Source: JBGPHT01 sp041484525 (GTDB lineage: Bacteria > Acidobacteriota > Terriglobia > Bryobacterales > Bryobacteraceae). From it: a stretch of 53,628 nucleotides of DNA. The DNA lies in NCBI GenBank assembly GCA_041484525.1, contig JBGPHT010000038.1:1-53628 (forward strand), given 5' to 3'. The notes under the pieces are model-generated. The model saw only the letters and a list, made by a program, of their open reading frames with translations, was not told where the DNA came from and did no database searches. Below, piece after piece: positions 26,001 through 32,958 of this stretch (position 1 is the first letter of the stretch; each line of letters begins with the position of its first letter). The position numbers and the translations under genes are program-made.

Positions 26001-26751
26001 GCTGGTTGGTGCCGCTCTTCAGCACGACGTTCATGATGCCGCTGCCGGTGTGCCCGTACTCGGCGTTGTACATGTTCGTCATGACGTTGAATTCCTGTAC
26101 GGCATCGACGATCGGCACCGCGGCCACGTTGTTGCCGCCCATCTGCCCGTTATTCGAGGCGCCGTCGAGGAAGTACTCGGAAGACGAATCGCGTCCGCCG
26201 TTGATCGACCATTGCGCGATCGCGCCGTTGTCGAACGGGCGCTGCCAGATGGCCGCACCGTTGAAGGTCACGCCCGACATCATGGCGCCGAGCATGAACG
26301 GGTTGCGCGCGTTCAGCGGCATTTCCGAAACCTGCTGCTCGGTGACCAATCCGCTGCGGGTCGCGCTCTGCGTGTCCAGCATGACGGATTCGGCCGTTAC
26401 TTCGATGCTGTCGGTCACGGCGCCGACTTCCAGATTGATGTCGATGCCCGCGACCTTCGCCGCCTCCAGCGAAATCTGGTCGCGGATAAACTGTTTGAAG
26501 CCGGCCGCCGACGCGGTCAACTTGTAATTGCCCGGGCGCAGGAACGGTATGGCATACGCCCCGGACGAATCGGCTACGGCTGTTGTCGTTTCGTTATTGT
26601 CCACGTTCGTGGCCACAATCTTGGCGCCCGGCACTGCCGAGCCCGTGGCATCTAAAACGTGACCTGAGATGGTAGCGCGAAATTCCTGTGCCTGCAGTGC
26701 GCAACACAGGAGGAGCGGGACTGACAGCAGTCCCAGCATTCTTTTCAGCAT
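23047..26751 (-). CDS. Oar-like TonB-dependent outer-membrane receptor
   Basis: A 1234-residue outer-membrane protein. ATG 26751 has AAAGGGGGA seven bases upstream and a clean signal peptide (MLGLLSVPLLLCCALQAQ). Residues about 23-110 are a carboxypeptidase-regulatory-like beta-sandwich (ATISGHVLDATGSAVPGAKIVATN), followed by a plug region (EQQVSEMPLNARNPFMLGAMMSGV, then SGIMNVVLKSGTNQHHGTGYEFMRR) and a large beta-barrel that ends in aromatic residues (VRFKFYW), as expected for BAM insertion. Such proteins are abundant in Acidobacteria and are thought to take up large glycans. It converges on the UnbV gene and diverges from an amidase gene. A LacI-type site lies upstream. Confidence 0.88.
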   Translation of the reverse strand: MLKRMLGLLSVPLLLCCALQAQEFRATISGHVLDATGSAVPGAKIVATNVDNNETTTAVADSSGAYAIPFLRPGNYKLTASAAGFKQFIRDQISLEAAKVAGIDINLEVGAVTDSIEVTAESVMLDTQSATRSGLVTEQQVSEMPLNARNPFMLGAMMSGVTFNGAAIWQRPFDNGAIAQWSINGGRDSSSEYFLDGASNNGQMGGNNVAAVPIVDAVQEFNVMTNMYNAEYGHTGSGIMNVVLKSGTNQHHGTGYEFMRRSQLDSNTFQNNATGTARPTHYLDQYGFELEGPVRIPHLLRKDGPVKLFYMGAFENYREGTPNPLIVSYPTAEMRNGDFSKLVNSTGQKVTIYDPLSATYDAAGNVLTARVPFANNAIPQNLISPIAKAVTKFMPDPNRDAPAGFRYANGNLLIPGFYDKDKFYNLIMKFDWNFGDKHRAFFRHLSNDRTEDRAVNGIDNKPGTDGQQPFQRINDAYVADWVGTMTPTLILNARASFNRFIEKGFGRANEGFDLTSLGISKSLLSQLPSPVYFGRWNFENGYQALGRSQSNNYSNTFELMTSATKVHGPHTIKAGFDIRQINYETQNTGDILSFTGQTQWTQRVYNVSESTAGDGYASFLLGLVSGSSNYPLFPWWKQWYASPYLNDDWKVSRKLTLNLGVRWDFTPAPYEKWSRQNGAFNPTAANPVGALVAPSIPSLIAGIPATLPAQYASLATQAYQNLANLKGGLTFAGAGGTSSRPFPLDKNNIGLRAGFAYQLSSKMVVRGGFGQYYSNPTNDWQQTNGFSTSTSLVNSNDGNRTPIANILSNPYPTGILSPTGSSAGAATFVGRNPSWFDTGFVTPSVWQFSLGLQFQVNRNATLEASYVGSRSYNLNMQADYNIPSLAVRKACNYLEGGNAQVCSQQVPNPFKGLPQFAGTNDFSATSISLWRLLTPFPQYGNASGGQNFASAGTITQFGRNDSYIKYNSLQINYNHRIRGGITILANYTLSKQIEEWGLNDPYTQTYQQGPYTLDRPQVIKVSAIYQLPFGQGKKFASNAHGFVDKLVSGWEYTTFFLDPLKGLPANLPSNGIMLKDPAKTAGGPYNGTVDWKAYQVREWNPCVLKQDPNTGAIAPTSASLGLGCGADFSNNWGNYAWLETTNFAPRFTPFRSGQIRVHHAFQWDMSILKTTKINERMRAQFGFEAFNVFNHNYYGRDNISTSIENANFGSVIPATVSTQNMLPRQVQVRFKFYW

Positions 26752-26824
26752 GGAAATCCCCCTTTGAGCAATCAAAGTTGACCGTAACCAAACGTACCCC
26801 AAACGCTTCCGGAGACCTCCGGGT

Positions 26825-26853
26825 ACTATATCGCGGCTAGAGCGATAACGCAA
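26825..26853 (-). promoter_or_regulatory. Promoter of the receptor gene at 23047-26751
   Basis: On the minus strand TTGCGT (26853-26848), a 17-base spacer and TATAGT (26830-26825) form a good sigma-70-type promoter about 75 bases before the ATG. CCGGAAGCGTTTGG (26812-26799) in the leader resembles the AAGCG(C/T)TTGG core found at the GH51 promoter and may be a second operator. An 8-base inverted repeat CGATAACG/CGTTATCG spans 26843-26894. Confidence 0.6.
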
Positions 26854-26924
26854 TGGTCTTGTGGCAACTAAGTCACTATTCTGTGCCGTTATCGTACGCA
26901 ACGATCGGAATCCACAAATACAGA

Positions 26925-26938
26925 TGTAAACGATTCCA
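26925..26938. promoter_or_regulatory. LacI/CcpA-type operator
   Basis: TGTAAACGATTCCA fits the LacI-family consensus TGnAAnCGnTnnCA at every fixed position. It lies in the divergent region between the Oar-like receptor (start 26751) and the amidase (start 27019), about 70 bases upstream of the receptor's -35. Confidence 0.6.
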
Positions 26939-27018
26939 TTTTCGGGAGATCCGGCGCCCAAAACGGGCCTTTTTGCGCATGCCCACCCGACCCGTGTCAG
27001 ACTTGTTTCAGAGAGCCG

Positions 27019-28422
27019 ATGAACGAGATCCTGACCTTACCCGCAACCTGCCAGGCACAGCTTATTCGCACCCGAAAAATCTCCTCCCGGGAGCTGATCG
27101 AGGCTCATTTGCGGCAAATTGAACGCGTGAACCCGAAGGTGAACGCCGTTGTCGAGGTCCTGGCGGAGCGCGCTCTGGCCGAAGCCGGGGCCGCCGATGC
27201 CGCATTGGCTTCCGGCAAGGCAATGGGACCGCTCCACGGAGTCCCCTTCAGTATTAAGGACTCCCTGGAGCTGAATGGCACCGTCTGCACCGCCGGCACA
27301 CTGGGCCGCCGAGGCGCCGCGCCGTCAACGGCCGATGCGACGGTGGTGGCGCGCCTGCGGCGAGCCGGCGCCATCCCGATTGCCAAAACAAATCTCCCGG
27401 ATATGTTGTTTGCCTTCGAGAGCGACAACTATCTCTTCGGCGCCACCAACAATCCCTACGATGCGGCCCGCACAGCCGGGGGAAGCAGCGGCGGGGAGGC
27501 TGCGCTGCTGGCCTGCTGTGGTTCGCCATTCGGTCTGGGAAGCGATGCCGCCGGCAGCGTGCGCGTCCCGGCGCATTTCTGCGGGATCTCGAGCATCAAG
27601 CCGACCTCCGGCCGCCTCCCGAGAACCGGCCACTTTCCGCCCGCCGGCGGCTGGATCGAAACCCTCTGGCAGATCGGCCCGATGGCGCGCCGCGTCGAGG
27701 ACCTCTGCACCCTGATGCCGCTTCTGATCGGTTCCGGCGATCGCGATCCGACCGCGATCGACATGCCATTCTCCGATCCGGCCGGCGTGGACCTGCGCCC
27801 GTTGCGCGTTGCGTTCTATACGGGCAGCGGCGTCGCCCGTGCTTCGGACGAAGTCGCAGCCGTCGTGCGCTGTGCCGCGGCGGCGCTATCGAGTGCCGTC
27901 CAGAGCGTGGAAGAGGACCAGCCGGCCTGCCTGGGCGACGCCTACGATCTGGAGATGAAGCTCCTGGGCGCCGATGGCGGCGATTCCCTGCGCGCCTGGC
28001 TGTCCGAGCTCGGCTCCACGCGTCTGCATCCTTTGCTCACCGGATGGGTGGAGAAACTCGAACCGTATCGCACCACGCTGGCCGGGTTCCAGGATTACTG
28101 GAGAGCGTTGGACAGCTACCGGTCCGCCATGTTCGCGTTCCTTCGCAGCTATGACGTGATTCTCTGCCCGGTCTACACGCAGCCGGCGCTGCTGCACGGC
28201 GCCTCGATTCAAAACGAGAACTTCCTCGGGTTCAGCCACACCATGGCGTATAACGTGACTGGGTGGCCGGCGGCCGTGGTGCGCTGCGGGGAATCGAGCG
28301 GCGGACTGCCGATAGGTGTGCAGATTGTCGCGCGCCCGTGGCGGGAGGATCTTGCGCTGGCCGTCGCATGCCGGCTGGAACAGGAATGCGGCGGTTGGAA
28401 GGCTCCGCTCCTGCACGGCTGA
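27019..28422 (+). CDS. Amidase-signature family amidase
   Basis: A 467-residue cytoplasmic amide hydrolase with the Ser-cisSer-Lys triad: Lys80 in VPFSIKDS, Ser156 in AGGSSGGE and Ser180 in GSDAAGSVRVPAHFCG. The 24-residue gap between the two serines is that of fatty acid amide hydrolase. ATG 27019 follows GAGAGCCG, a modest ribosome site. Members hydrolyse many amides, so the substrate (aryl, acyl or peptide amide) cannot be told; this is not the GatA context because gatB/gatC are absent. Two decayed copies of its C-terminal coding region occur at 29288-29404 and 36899-37120, so the gene belongs to a duplicated neighbourhood. Confidence 0.88.
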   Translation: MNEILTLPATCQAQLIRTRKISSRELIEAHLRQIERVNPKVNAVVEVLAERALAEAGAADAALASGKAMGPLHGVPFSIKDSLELNGTVCTAGTLGRRGAAPSTADATVVARLRRAGAIPIAKTNLPDMLFAFESDNYLFGATNNPYDAARTAGGSSGGEAALLACCGSPFGLGSDAAGSVRVPAHFCGISSIKPTSGRLPRTGHFPPAGGWIETLWQIGPMARRVEDLCTLMPLLIGSGDRDPTAIDMPFSDPAGVDLRPLRVAFYTGSGVARASDEVAAVVRCAAAALSSAVQSVEEDQPACLGDAYDLEMKLLGADGGDSLRAWLSELGSTRLHPLLTGWVEKLEPYRTTLAGFQDYWRALDSYRSAMFAFLRSYDVILCPVYTQPALLHGASIQNENFLGFSHTMAYNVTGWPAAVVRCGESSGGLPIGVQIVARPWREDLALAVACRLEQECGGWKAPLLHG

Positions 28423-28452
28423 GATCGAAGACGCTCGGCGACACGGATGTGC

Positions 28453-28806
28453 TTACGCCTTCAGCGCACCCTCCACCGCCGCTATCAGTTGATCCGGTAG
28501 AAACGGTTTGGAGAGTATGGGACAGTTTCCCGGCCCGTTCTGATCCTGGGACGCCCGGCCGCTCATCAATAGAATTTTCTTGGATGGATCGCGGGTACGA
28601 ATGCGAGTCGCCAGTTCGATGCCGTTCATCTGCGGCATATCGACGTCGGTAAGCACCAGGTCCAGGTTTGCGCGGTAAGAAGAGTAGACCATGAGACCCT
28701 CCAGGCCGTTGGAGGCCCACAGTACCTCGTGACCGTGCTGCTCCAAAAGCATTACCACGAGTTGCCGAACGCCTTCATCGTCGTCAACTACGAGCACCGC
28801 AGCCAT
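28453..28806 (-). CDS. Single-domain response regulator (CheY-like receiver)
   Basis: A 117-residue receiver domain with no output domain. Landmarks: acidic pocket DDDE at 8-11, phospho-acceptor Asp54 in LTDVDMP, Ser82 in LLMSGR in place of the usual Thr/Ser, and Lys100 in LSKPF. It should be phosphorylated by a histidine kinase encoded elsewhere. The start lies 6 bases after the stop of the small membrane-protein gene at 28813, so the two are probably cotranscribed. It converges with the amidase gene at a 30-base gap with no clear terminator. Confidence 0.87.
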   Translation of the reverse strand: MAAVLVVDDDEGVRQLVVMLLEQHGHEVLWASNGLEGLMVYSSYRANLDLVLTDVDMPQMNGIELATRIRTRDPSKKILLMSGRASQDQNGPGNCPILSKPFLPDQLIAAVEGALKA

Positions 28807-28812
28807 ACCGCT

Positions 28813-29028
28813 TCACCGGCCTCCGGGAGGCCAGCGGAGGTGTAGGTCCAGAAAAATCAACGTCACCAGTGTGGCGCCGGTGGTCGACATGATTAAGGAG
28901 AGAACCTCGCGGGCGCTGAACGCCTCGATGACGCCGGCGATATCCGTCCAGCAGTCGAACCACATCACCACCGCCAGAAAGGCGTAGAACCACTTCTGGT
29001 AGATCAAGCCTCTGACCAGTTTCCTCAT
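28813..29028 (-). CDS. Small two-helix membrane protein (copy A)
   Basis: A 71-residue protein starting MRKLVRGLIYQKWFYAF. It has two hydrophobic segments, about 13-32 and 46-64, and an Arg/Pro/Gly-rich tail. The first 38 residues are almost identical to those of the frame at 36517-36798, while the C-terminal halves differ. It has no recognised family. The ATG at 29028 is used in both copies and is preceded by GGGGGAACG on the coding strand, a plausible ribosome site. It lies just upstream of the response regulator and might act in its signalling; this is inference. Confidence 0.65.
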   Translation of the reverse strand: MRKLVRGLIYQKWFYAFLAVVMWFDCWTDIAGVIEAFSAREVLSLIMSTTGATLVTLIFLDLHLRWPPGGR

Positions 29029-29170
29029 CGTTCCCCCAGTGCGTGAGCGGGCCCATCCCGAGAAAATGTAGGCGCCAATACCCAAGTTCCCCGACGCTTC
29101 AATCCGCCACCGCGCCCGCGGTCGATTCGCCAGGCTTGGGTCAACACTCAACAAGGTGTGGATGTTATGT

Positions 29171-29260
29171 GCGGCCAATCCGTTGCAAGACTTTGGTCCG
29201 CAATACGGACGGCCGACTCTTAGAAGCAACGGTCCTCACCGGCGTTGTCCGGTCCGACGC
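29171..29260. repeat. Conserved spacer, repeat copy A
   Basis: This begins GCGGCCAATCCGTTGCAAGA and is shared with 36811-36898 at high identity. It contains a small inverted repeat GTCCG-CAATA-CGGAC (29216-29230 region), kept in the other copy as GTCCG-CGATA-CGGAC. No frame of interest is seen. The stretch 29029-29170 just before it is present only in this copy. Confidence 0.6.
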
Positions 29261-29287
29261 GGTTCGCGTCTCCAAGAAACTGCAAGG

Positions 29288-29404
29288 CAGCCGGCGCTGC
29301 TGCACGGCGCCTCGATTCAGGACGAGACCTTCTCGGGTTCAGACACACCATGGCGGGAGGATATTGCGTGCCGTCGCATGCGGGCTGGAACAGGAATGCG
29401 GCGG
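29288..29404 (+). pseudogene. Amidase C-terminal remnant (copy A)
   Basis: This matches the intact amidase from CAGCCGGCGCTGCTGCACGG (amidase 28181 onward) to GAACAGGAATGCGGCGG (28379 onward), but about 100 bases are missing inside. The joint lies at TGGCG (29351-29355), a five-base sequence present at both ends of the lost segment in the intact gene (28245 and 28339 regions), so it is a microhomology deletion. It cannot encode a working amidase. Confidence 0.75.
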
Positions 29405-29410
29405 CCGGAA

Positions 29411-29474
29411 GAGAGAGTTCGCCGAAGTGAAGACATAGATGTCAATATCAACTTACACCCAGCGGGTTCAGGGG
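29411..29474 (-). pseudogene. 5' remnant of an SRGP-type hypothetical gene (copy A)
   Basis: The 64 bases match the start region of the frameshifted gene at 37118-37697 (MSSLRRTLS) and its upstream leader (CCCTGAACCCGCTGGGTGTA on the minus strand) with only two or three differences. The rest of the gene is gone and the sequence joins directly to the amidase remnant. Confidence 0.65.
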
Positions 29475-29545
29475 CGATGCGCGAAGTTGTTCGTGTGCTT
29501 TCGGCCAGCGTGGGTAGCGGATCTGGCGTTCACGAACTAACTGCA

Positions 29546-32248
29546 CTACTCGTATCGCAGGGCCAGTGTTGGCGGAATCCGGGATGCTCTTCGGGCGGGC
29601 ACGTAGGCCGCCAGCATGGTCACCAGAAACAGCGACGGCACGACGACGACATACGCCCAAACATCGACTCCGCCGATGTTGAACAGCATGGAATCCAGGA
29701 GCCGGTCGATGGCAAGTCCCATCGCCAGCCCAATCGCCGTTCCCGTCCCCACCAGCACAAGCGCCTTGCCCATCACCAGTCGCAGCACGTCACGCGGTCC
29801 CGCACCCAGTGCGATGCGAAGGCCGATCTCGCGGGTTCTGCGGCTCACGTTGTACGCGACCAGTCCGTACAAACCGGCGATCGCCAGCAGCAGGCCCACC
29901 GCCCCCATGGCGCCGACCAAGCCGATCGCGACTCCCGGGCCTTCCACGGCGCCGTACCGGTACAATTCCTCATAACTCCTGGTCTGCAACATCGGCAGGT
30001 TCGGATTGAGCGCGCGGACAACGTCCTTTACCGGCTGTACCAATTGCAGCGGACCGCCGCTCGACCGCAACAGCAGGACCATGCGCGACATAGGGTGCTG
30101 CGCCAGCGGCAGATACACGAAATCGACCGGTTTTTCGCTCGGGTTTCGATACTTGATGGTCTCGGCGACGCCAACAATCTCGACCAGCGCGCCGGCGCGG
30201 CTATCCAGCCGGATGTGTTTGCCCACTGCATCAGCGCCCGGCCAATAGTGTTTCGCGAACTGCTCATTCACCACTGCGACACGCGGCGTATCCGCGGTAT
30301 CGGACGCCAGGAAGCCGCGGCCGCGCAGAACGGATACGCCCAACGTCTCGAAGAATCCTTCATCGACGGTGTCCATGATCGAATTGAAGTTCTCGCGGTC
30401 GCGCGGCATCTGAAAACCTCCCGGCACGAAGACGAGAAGGTCAAAGTTTTCCAGGCCGAGCGGAGGGTGGTGCGTGAGAGTCGCGCTGCGAACTCCGGCC
30501 ACTCCCCGCGCACGTTCGGCCAGGAGCTTGTAGAACCGCTGCGTCTGGGCTGCGTCGTACTGCACCAGGCGCGGATCGAACCCTGCCAGCAGGAGATGAT
30601 CTTTCGCGAATCCGGTTCCCTCAACCAAGCCATGCCGGAAACCCCGGACCATCAGAAACGCTGCGGTGAGCAGCATCAAGGACATGGAAACCTGCGCCAC
30701 CACCAACGCATTCCGGCCCCACCCGTGTTTGCGTCCAGGCACGTCGACGTCGGCCGCCTTGAGCCCGTTCAACAGGTCCGTGCGAGTGCTCTGCAGCGCC
30801 GGCGCCAAGCCGCAAAGGAGCGCGCTCAATAAGGAGAGCGCGAGGCTTGCCAGCAGCACGCGCGTGTCCATCCGGAAAGGGACCGTGACCGGCAATTCGG
30901 CGGGAATGCTGAAAGTGCGGAAGAACTCTATGCCCACGTACGCCACCGCGATCCCGCCCAAGCCACCGAGGCAGGCGAGAATCAGGCTTTCCGTCAACAG
31001 CAGCCGGACCAGCCGGAAGCGCCCGGCGCCCACGGCCAGCCGTACGGCGATTTCCCGTGTCCGCGTCCGCGCACGGCTCAAAAGAAGTCCCGCAACATTG
31101 GTGCATGCCACCAGCAACACAGCCAGGGCGAGGATGGCAAAGATCACGATGAATTTCCACGGGCCGCCACCGGCATCGTCTCGAGTCTGCATCTCGAACT
31201 GGGTGTGCACCGCCGCGCCGCGGTTGCGATTGAGCTGTGGATAGTCGCGCTCGAAGTTTTGCGCGAGCACGGTGAGTTCGCTGTGCGCCTGCCGCAGCGT
31301 CGTGCCCCGTTTCAAGCGAGCCTTCACACTCAAGTCGCGATCGTCCCGGTCCTCAAAGAAATTCTTCTGGGAATCGGTCGAAAACACCGGCGCCATTGCC
31401 AGCGGCATGTAGAAGTCGGCATTGGAGAATAGCAGCATTCCCGGAAACGACTCCGGCGCTACGCCAATCACCGTGAAGTCCCTGCCGTTCAGTCGAATCG
31501 TCCTGCCTACGACCGCGGGATCGCTCGCGAATTCGCGCTGCCAGAATTCCAGCCCGAGCACCGCCACGGCATCGCGGCCGGGCGCCTGATCTTCGTCCTC
31601 CCGAAACCCGCGCCCCAGCCGCGGCTCCACGCCCAGCACGCGGAAGTAGTTGCCGGAGACCATCATTCCGCTCCTGACCCGCGGTGTGGCTCCGGCTTCG
31701 GCGCTGAAGCCGACGCCCCGCAAAGGTGCGTTGGCGACCACGCCGCTGTAGCTTTTCGTGTGATTGCGGATGTCCAGATATTCGCGATACGAAAAACCAT
31801 CGAAGCTCCTCTCATGGGAAGTGCTCACCAGGCTGAGCACGCCGCTCGCATGCGGCACCGGGTACGGCCTGAATATCAGCGCATCGACCATACTGAAAGT
31901 CGTCGAGGTCATCCCGATCCCCAGCGCGAGCGTGATCGCCACGAACGCGGTGAGTCCGGACGTGCGGCGCAGGCTCCGAACCGCGTAGTGCACGTCGTCG
32001 AGGAAGTCCGTCAACCAATTTATGCCCCGCATGTCTCTCATCTCCTCTTTCCGTTGTTCCAGTCCGTCCATCGCGCGCATCGCCCGGTAGCGCGCCTCTT
32101 TTGGGGAAAGCCCGTGGGCGATGCCTTCCTCGATCTTGTGCTCCTGGTGGAACCGCAGTTCCTCGTCGAGTTCCTGTTCCACACGACTGCGGCGCAGGAT
32201 GGACCTGAGCCGTAAGCGCGCCGTGAACCACCAGTGCTCTATCCGCAT
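29546..32248 (-). CDS. ADOP-family ABC transporter permease (MacB-like)
   Basis: A 900-residue acidobacterial duplicated orphan permease (TIGR03434 type). The N-terminal 85 residues are the soluble leader domain typical of the family (LRSILRRSRVEQELDEELRFH, SPKEARYRAMRAMDG). Then follow two FtsX/MacB units, each with a helix, a periplasmic domain and three further helices: first unit about 90-460 (TLALGIGMTSTTFSMVDALIF ... VLLVACTNVAGLLLSRARTRTREIAVRLAVGA), second about 510-900 (ALVVAQVSMSLMLLTAAFLMVRGF ... YNVSRRTREIGLRIALGAGPRDV). No ATPase gene is adjacent, as is usual for ADOPs. It is cotranscribed with the PadR regulator 8 bases upstream. The cargo is unknown. Confidence 0.9.
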   Translation of the reverse strand: MRIEHWWFTARLRLRSILRRSRVEQELDEELRFHQEHKIEEGIAHGLSPKEARYRAMRAMDGLEQRKEEMRDMRGINWLTDFLDDVHYAVRSLRRTSGLTAFVAITLALGIGMTSTTFSMVDALIFRPYPVPHASGVLSLVSTSHERSFDGFSYREYLDIRNHTKSYSGVVANAPLRGVGFSAEAGATPRVRSGMMVSGNYFRVLGVEPRLGRGFREDEDQAPGRDAVAVLGLEFWQREFASDPAVVGRTIRLNGRDFTVIGVAPESFPGMLLFSNADFYMPLAMAPVFSTDSQKNFFEDRDDRDLSVKARLKRGTTLRQAHSELTVLAQNFERDYPQLNRNRGAAVHTQFEMQTRDDAGGGPWKFIVIFAILALAVLLVACTNVAGLLLSRARTRTREIAVRLAVGAGRFRLVRLLLTESLILACLGGLGGIAVAYVGIEFFRTFSIPAELPVTVPFRMDTRVLLASLALSLLSALLCGLAPALQSTRTDLLNGLKAADVDVPGRKHGWGRNALVVAQVSMSLMLLTAAFLMVRGFRHGLVEGTGFAKDHLLLAGFDPRLVQYDAAQTQRFYKLLAERARGVAGVRSATLTHHPPLGLENFDLLVFVPGGFQMPRDRENFNSIMDTVDEGFFETLGVSVLRGRGFLASDTADTPRVAVVNEQFAKHYWPGADAVGKHIRLDSRAGALVEIVGVAETIKYRNPSEKPVDFVYLPLAQHPMSRMVLLLRSSGGPLQLVQPVKDVVRALNPNLPMLQTRSYEELYRYGAVEGPGVAIGLVGAMGAVGLLLAIAGLYGLVAYNVSRRTREIGLRIALGAGPRDVLRLVMGKALVLVGTGTAIGLAMGLAIDRLLDSMLFNIGGVDVWAYVVVVPSLFLVTMLAAYVPARRASRIPPTLALRYE

Positions 32249-32256
32249 GGCTCTTC

Positions 32257-32592
32257 CTAAACCCCCGAAAGCTGGATGACGTGCGAGATGGCGGCCGATA
32301 GCCGCTGCCAGTTCGCCGCCTCCGATTCGAGCTGTTTCCTGCCCAGACGGGTGAGCGAATAAAACTTTGCCCGCCGGTTATTTTCGGTTTGCTTCCACTC
32401 GGCTGTGATCCAACCCTCCTGCTCCAGCTTGTGCAATGCAGGGTAGAGGGAGCCTTCGCTGACCTGCAGCACGTCTCCGGAGATGGATTTCAGGCGGAGA
32501 CTGATGGCCCACCCGTGCAAGGGCTCCAGCGCCAGCATTTTCAGGAGGAGCAGATCAAGGGTGCCCTGGACGAGGTCGTTCGGCTTACTCAT
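32257..32592 (-). CDS. PadR-family transcriptional regulator
   Basis: A 111-residue winged-helix regulator: LVQGTLDLLLLKMLALEPLHGWAI (helix 1-2), VLQVSEGSLYPALHKLEQEGWI (recognition helix), then the wing WKQTENNRRAKFYSLTRLGRKQLE and a C-terminal dimer helix. It is paired with ADOP permeases throughout Acidobacteria and usually represses its own operon. A 7-base inverted repeat, TACTCAT-N13-ATGAGTA (32586-32612), overlaps its start codon and the -10 box, and is the likely autoregulatory operator. The ligand that would relieve repression is unknown. Confidence 0.92.
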   Translation of the reverse strand: MSKPNDLVQGTLDLLLLKMLALEPLHGWAISLRLKSISGDVLQVSEGSLYPALHKLEQEGWITAEWKQTENNRRAKFYSLTRLGRKQLESEAANWQRLSAAISHVIQLSGV

Positions 32593-32637
32593 ATCGGTTT
32601 CCTAGATGAGTATGGAGCAGCTTCTCTCGGTAAGCAA
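32586..32637 (-). promoter_or_regulatory. padR-ADOP promoter and candidate PadR operator
   Basis: On the minus strand TTGCTT (32637-32632), a 17-base spacer and CATACT (32614-32609) form a promoter. The inverted repeat TACTCAT/ATGAGTA at 32586-32592 and 32606-32612 spans from the -10 box to the ATG, which would block both transcription and translation starts when bound. Confidence 0.6.
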
Positions 32638-32730
32638 GGGGAATCTGGCGTTAGCGGAGGGGAAGAGCAGCCCGAAATCTCCCGCGAACGGCGCGCTCGC
32701 AGTCACCGATGAAGGCGCGTGCGCGTCCGT

Positions 32731-32958
32731 CTACACATCGAGCGGCGCGGAAAACGTAGCCTTGAGATTCTCGGTGAGCCCGTACGGCAATTGCGCTTGC
32801 ATCATGCCCGAACCGCCCCGCCGGTTGAAGCCGAGGTTGAAACTCCAACCGCCTTTTGGATCCGCCGGCGTGGCCAATCCAAACACTGGCTCATGATCGG
32901 CCGCGCATGCCAGGGGCGCGGCTGCGAACCAAGCCGGCAGGCTAACGCGCACCGTCAT
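32731..32958 (-). CDS. Truncated secreted/outer-membrane protein, 75 aa
   Basis: The ATG overlaps the receptor stop as TGATG, so translation is coupled. A signal peptide (MTVRVSLPAWFAAAPLACA) is followed by ADHEPVFGLATPADPKGGWSFNLGFNRRGG and GMMQAQLPYGLTENLKATFSAPL. This opening resembles secreted acidobacterial proteins that usually run to 250-300 residues and form outer-membrane beta-barrels (from memory). Here it stops after 75 residues with no continuation in another frame that I can recognise, so it is probably a 3'-truncated gene. The 138 bases between its stop and the PadR promoter hold no other gene. Confidence 0.55.
   Translation of the reverse strand: MTVRVSLPAWFAAAPLACAADHEPVFGLATPADPKGGWSFNLGFNRRGGSGMMQAQLPYGLTENLKATFSAPLDV

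Noticed and set aside
25420..26655. A 411-codon frame antisense to the Oar-like receptor
   Set aside because: The receptor has a full domain series on the other strand; the antisense frame has no recognisable feature.
26955..26975. GCCC-AAAAC-GGGC followed by a T-run, terminator-like
   Set aside because: The stem is only four pairs and it lies just upstream of the amidase start, so a terminator there would make little sense; an attenuator is possible but unsupported.
30561..30590. A GGATCGAACCC tRNA T-arm-like string
   Set aside because: It lies within the ADOP coding sequence and has no tRNA body around it.
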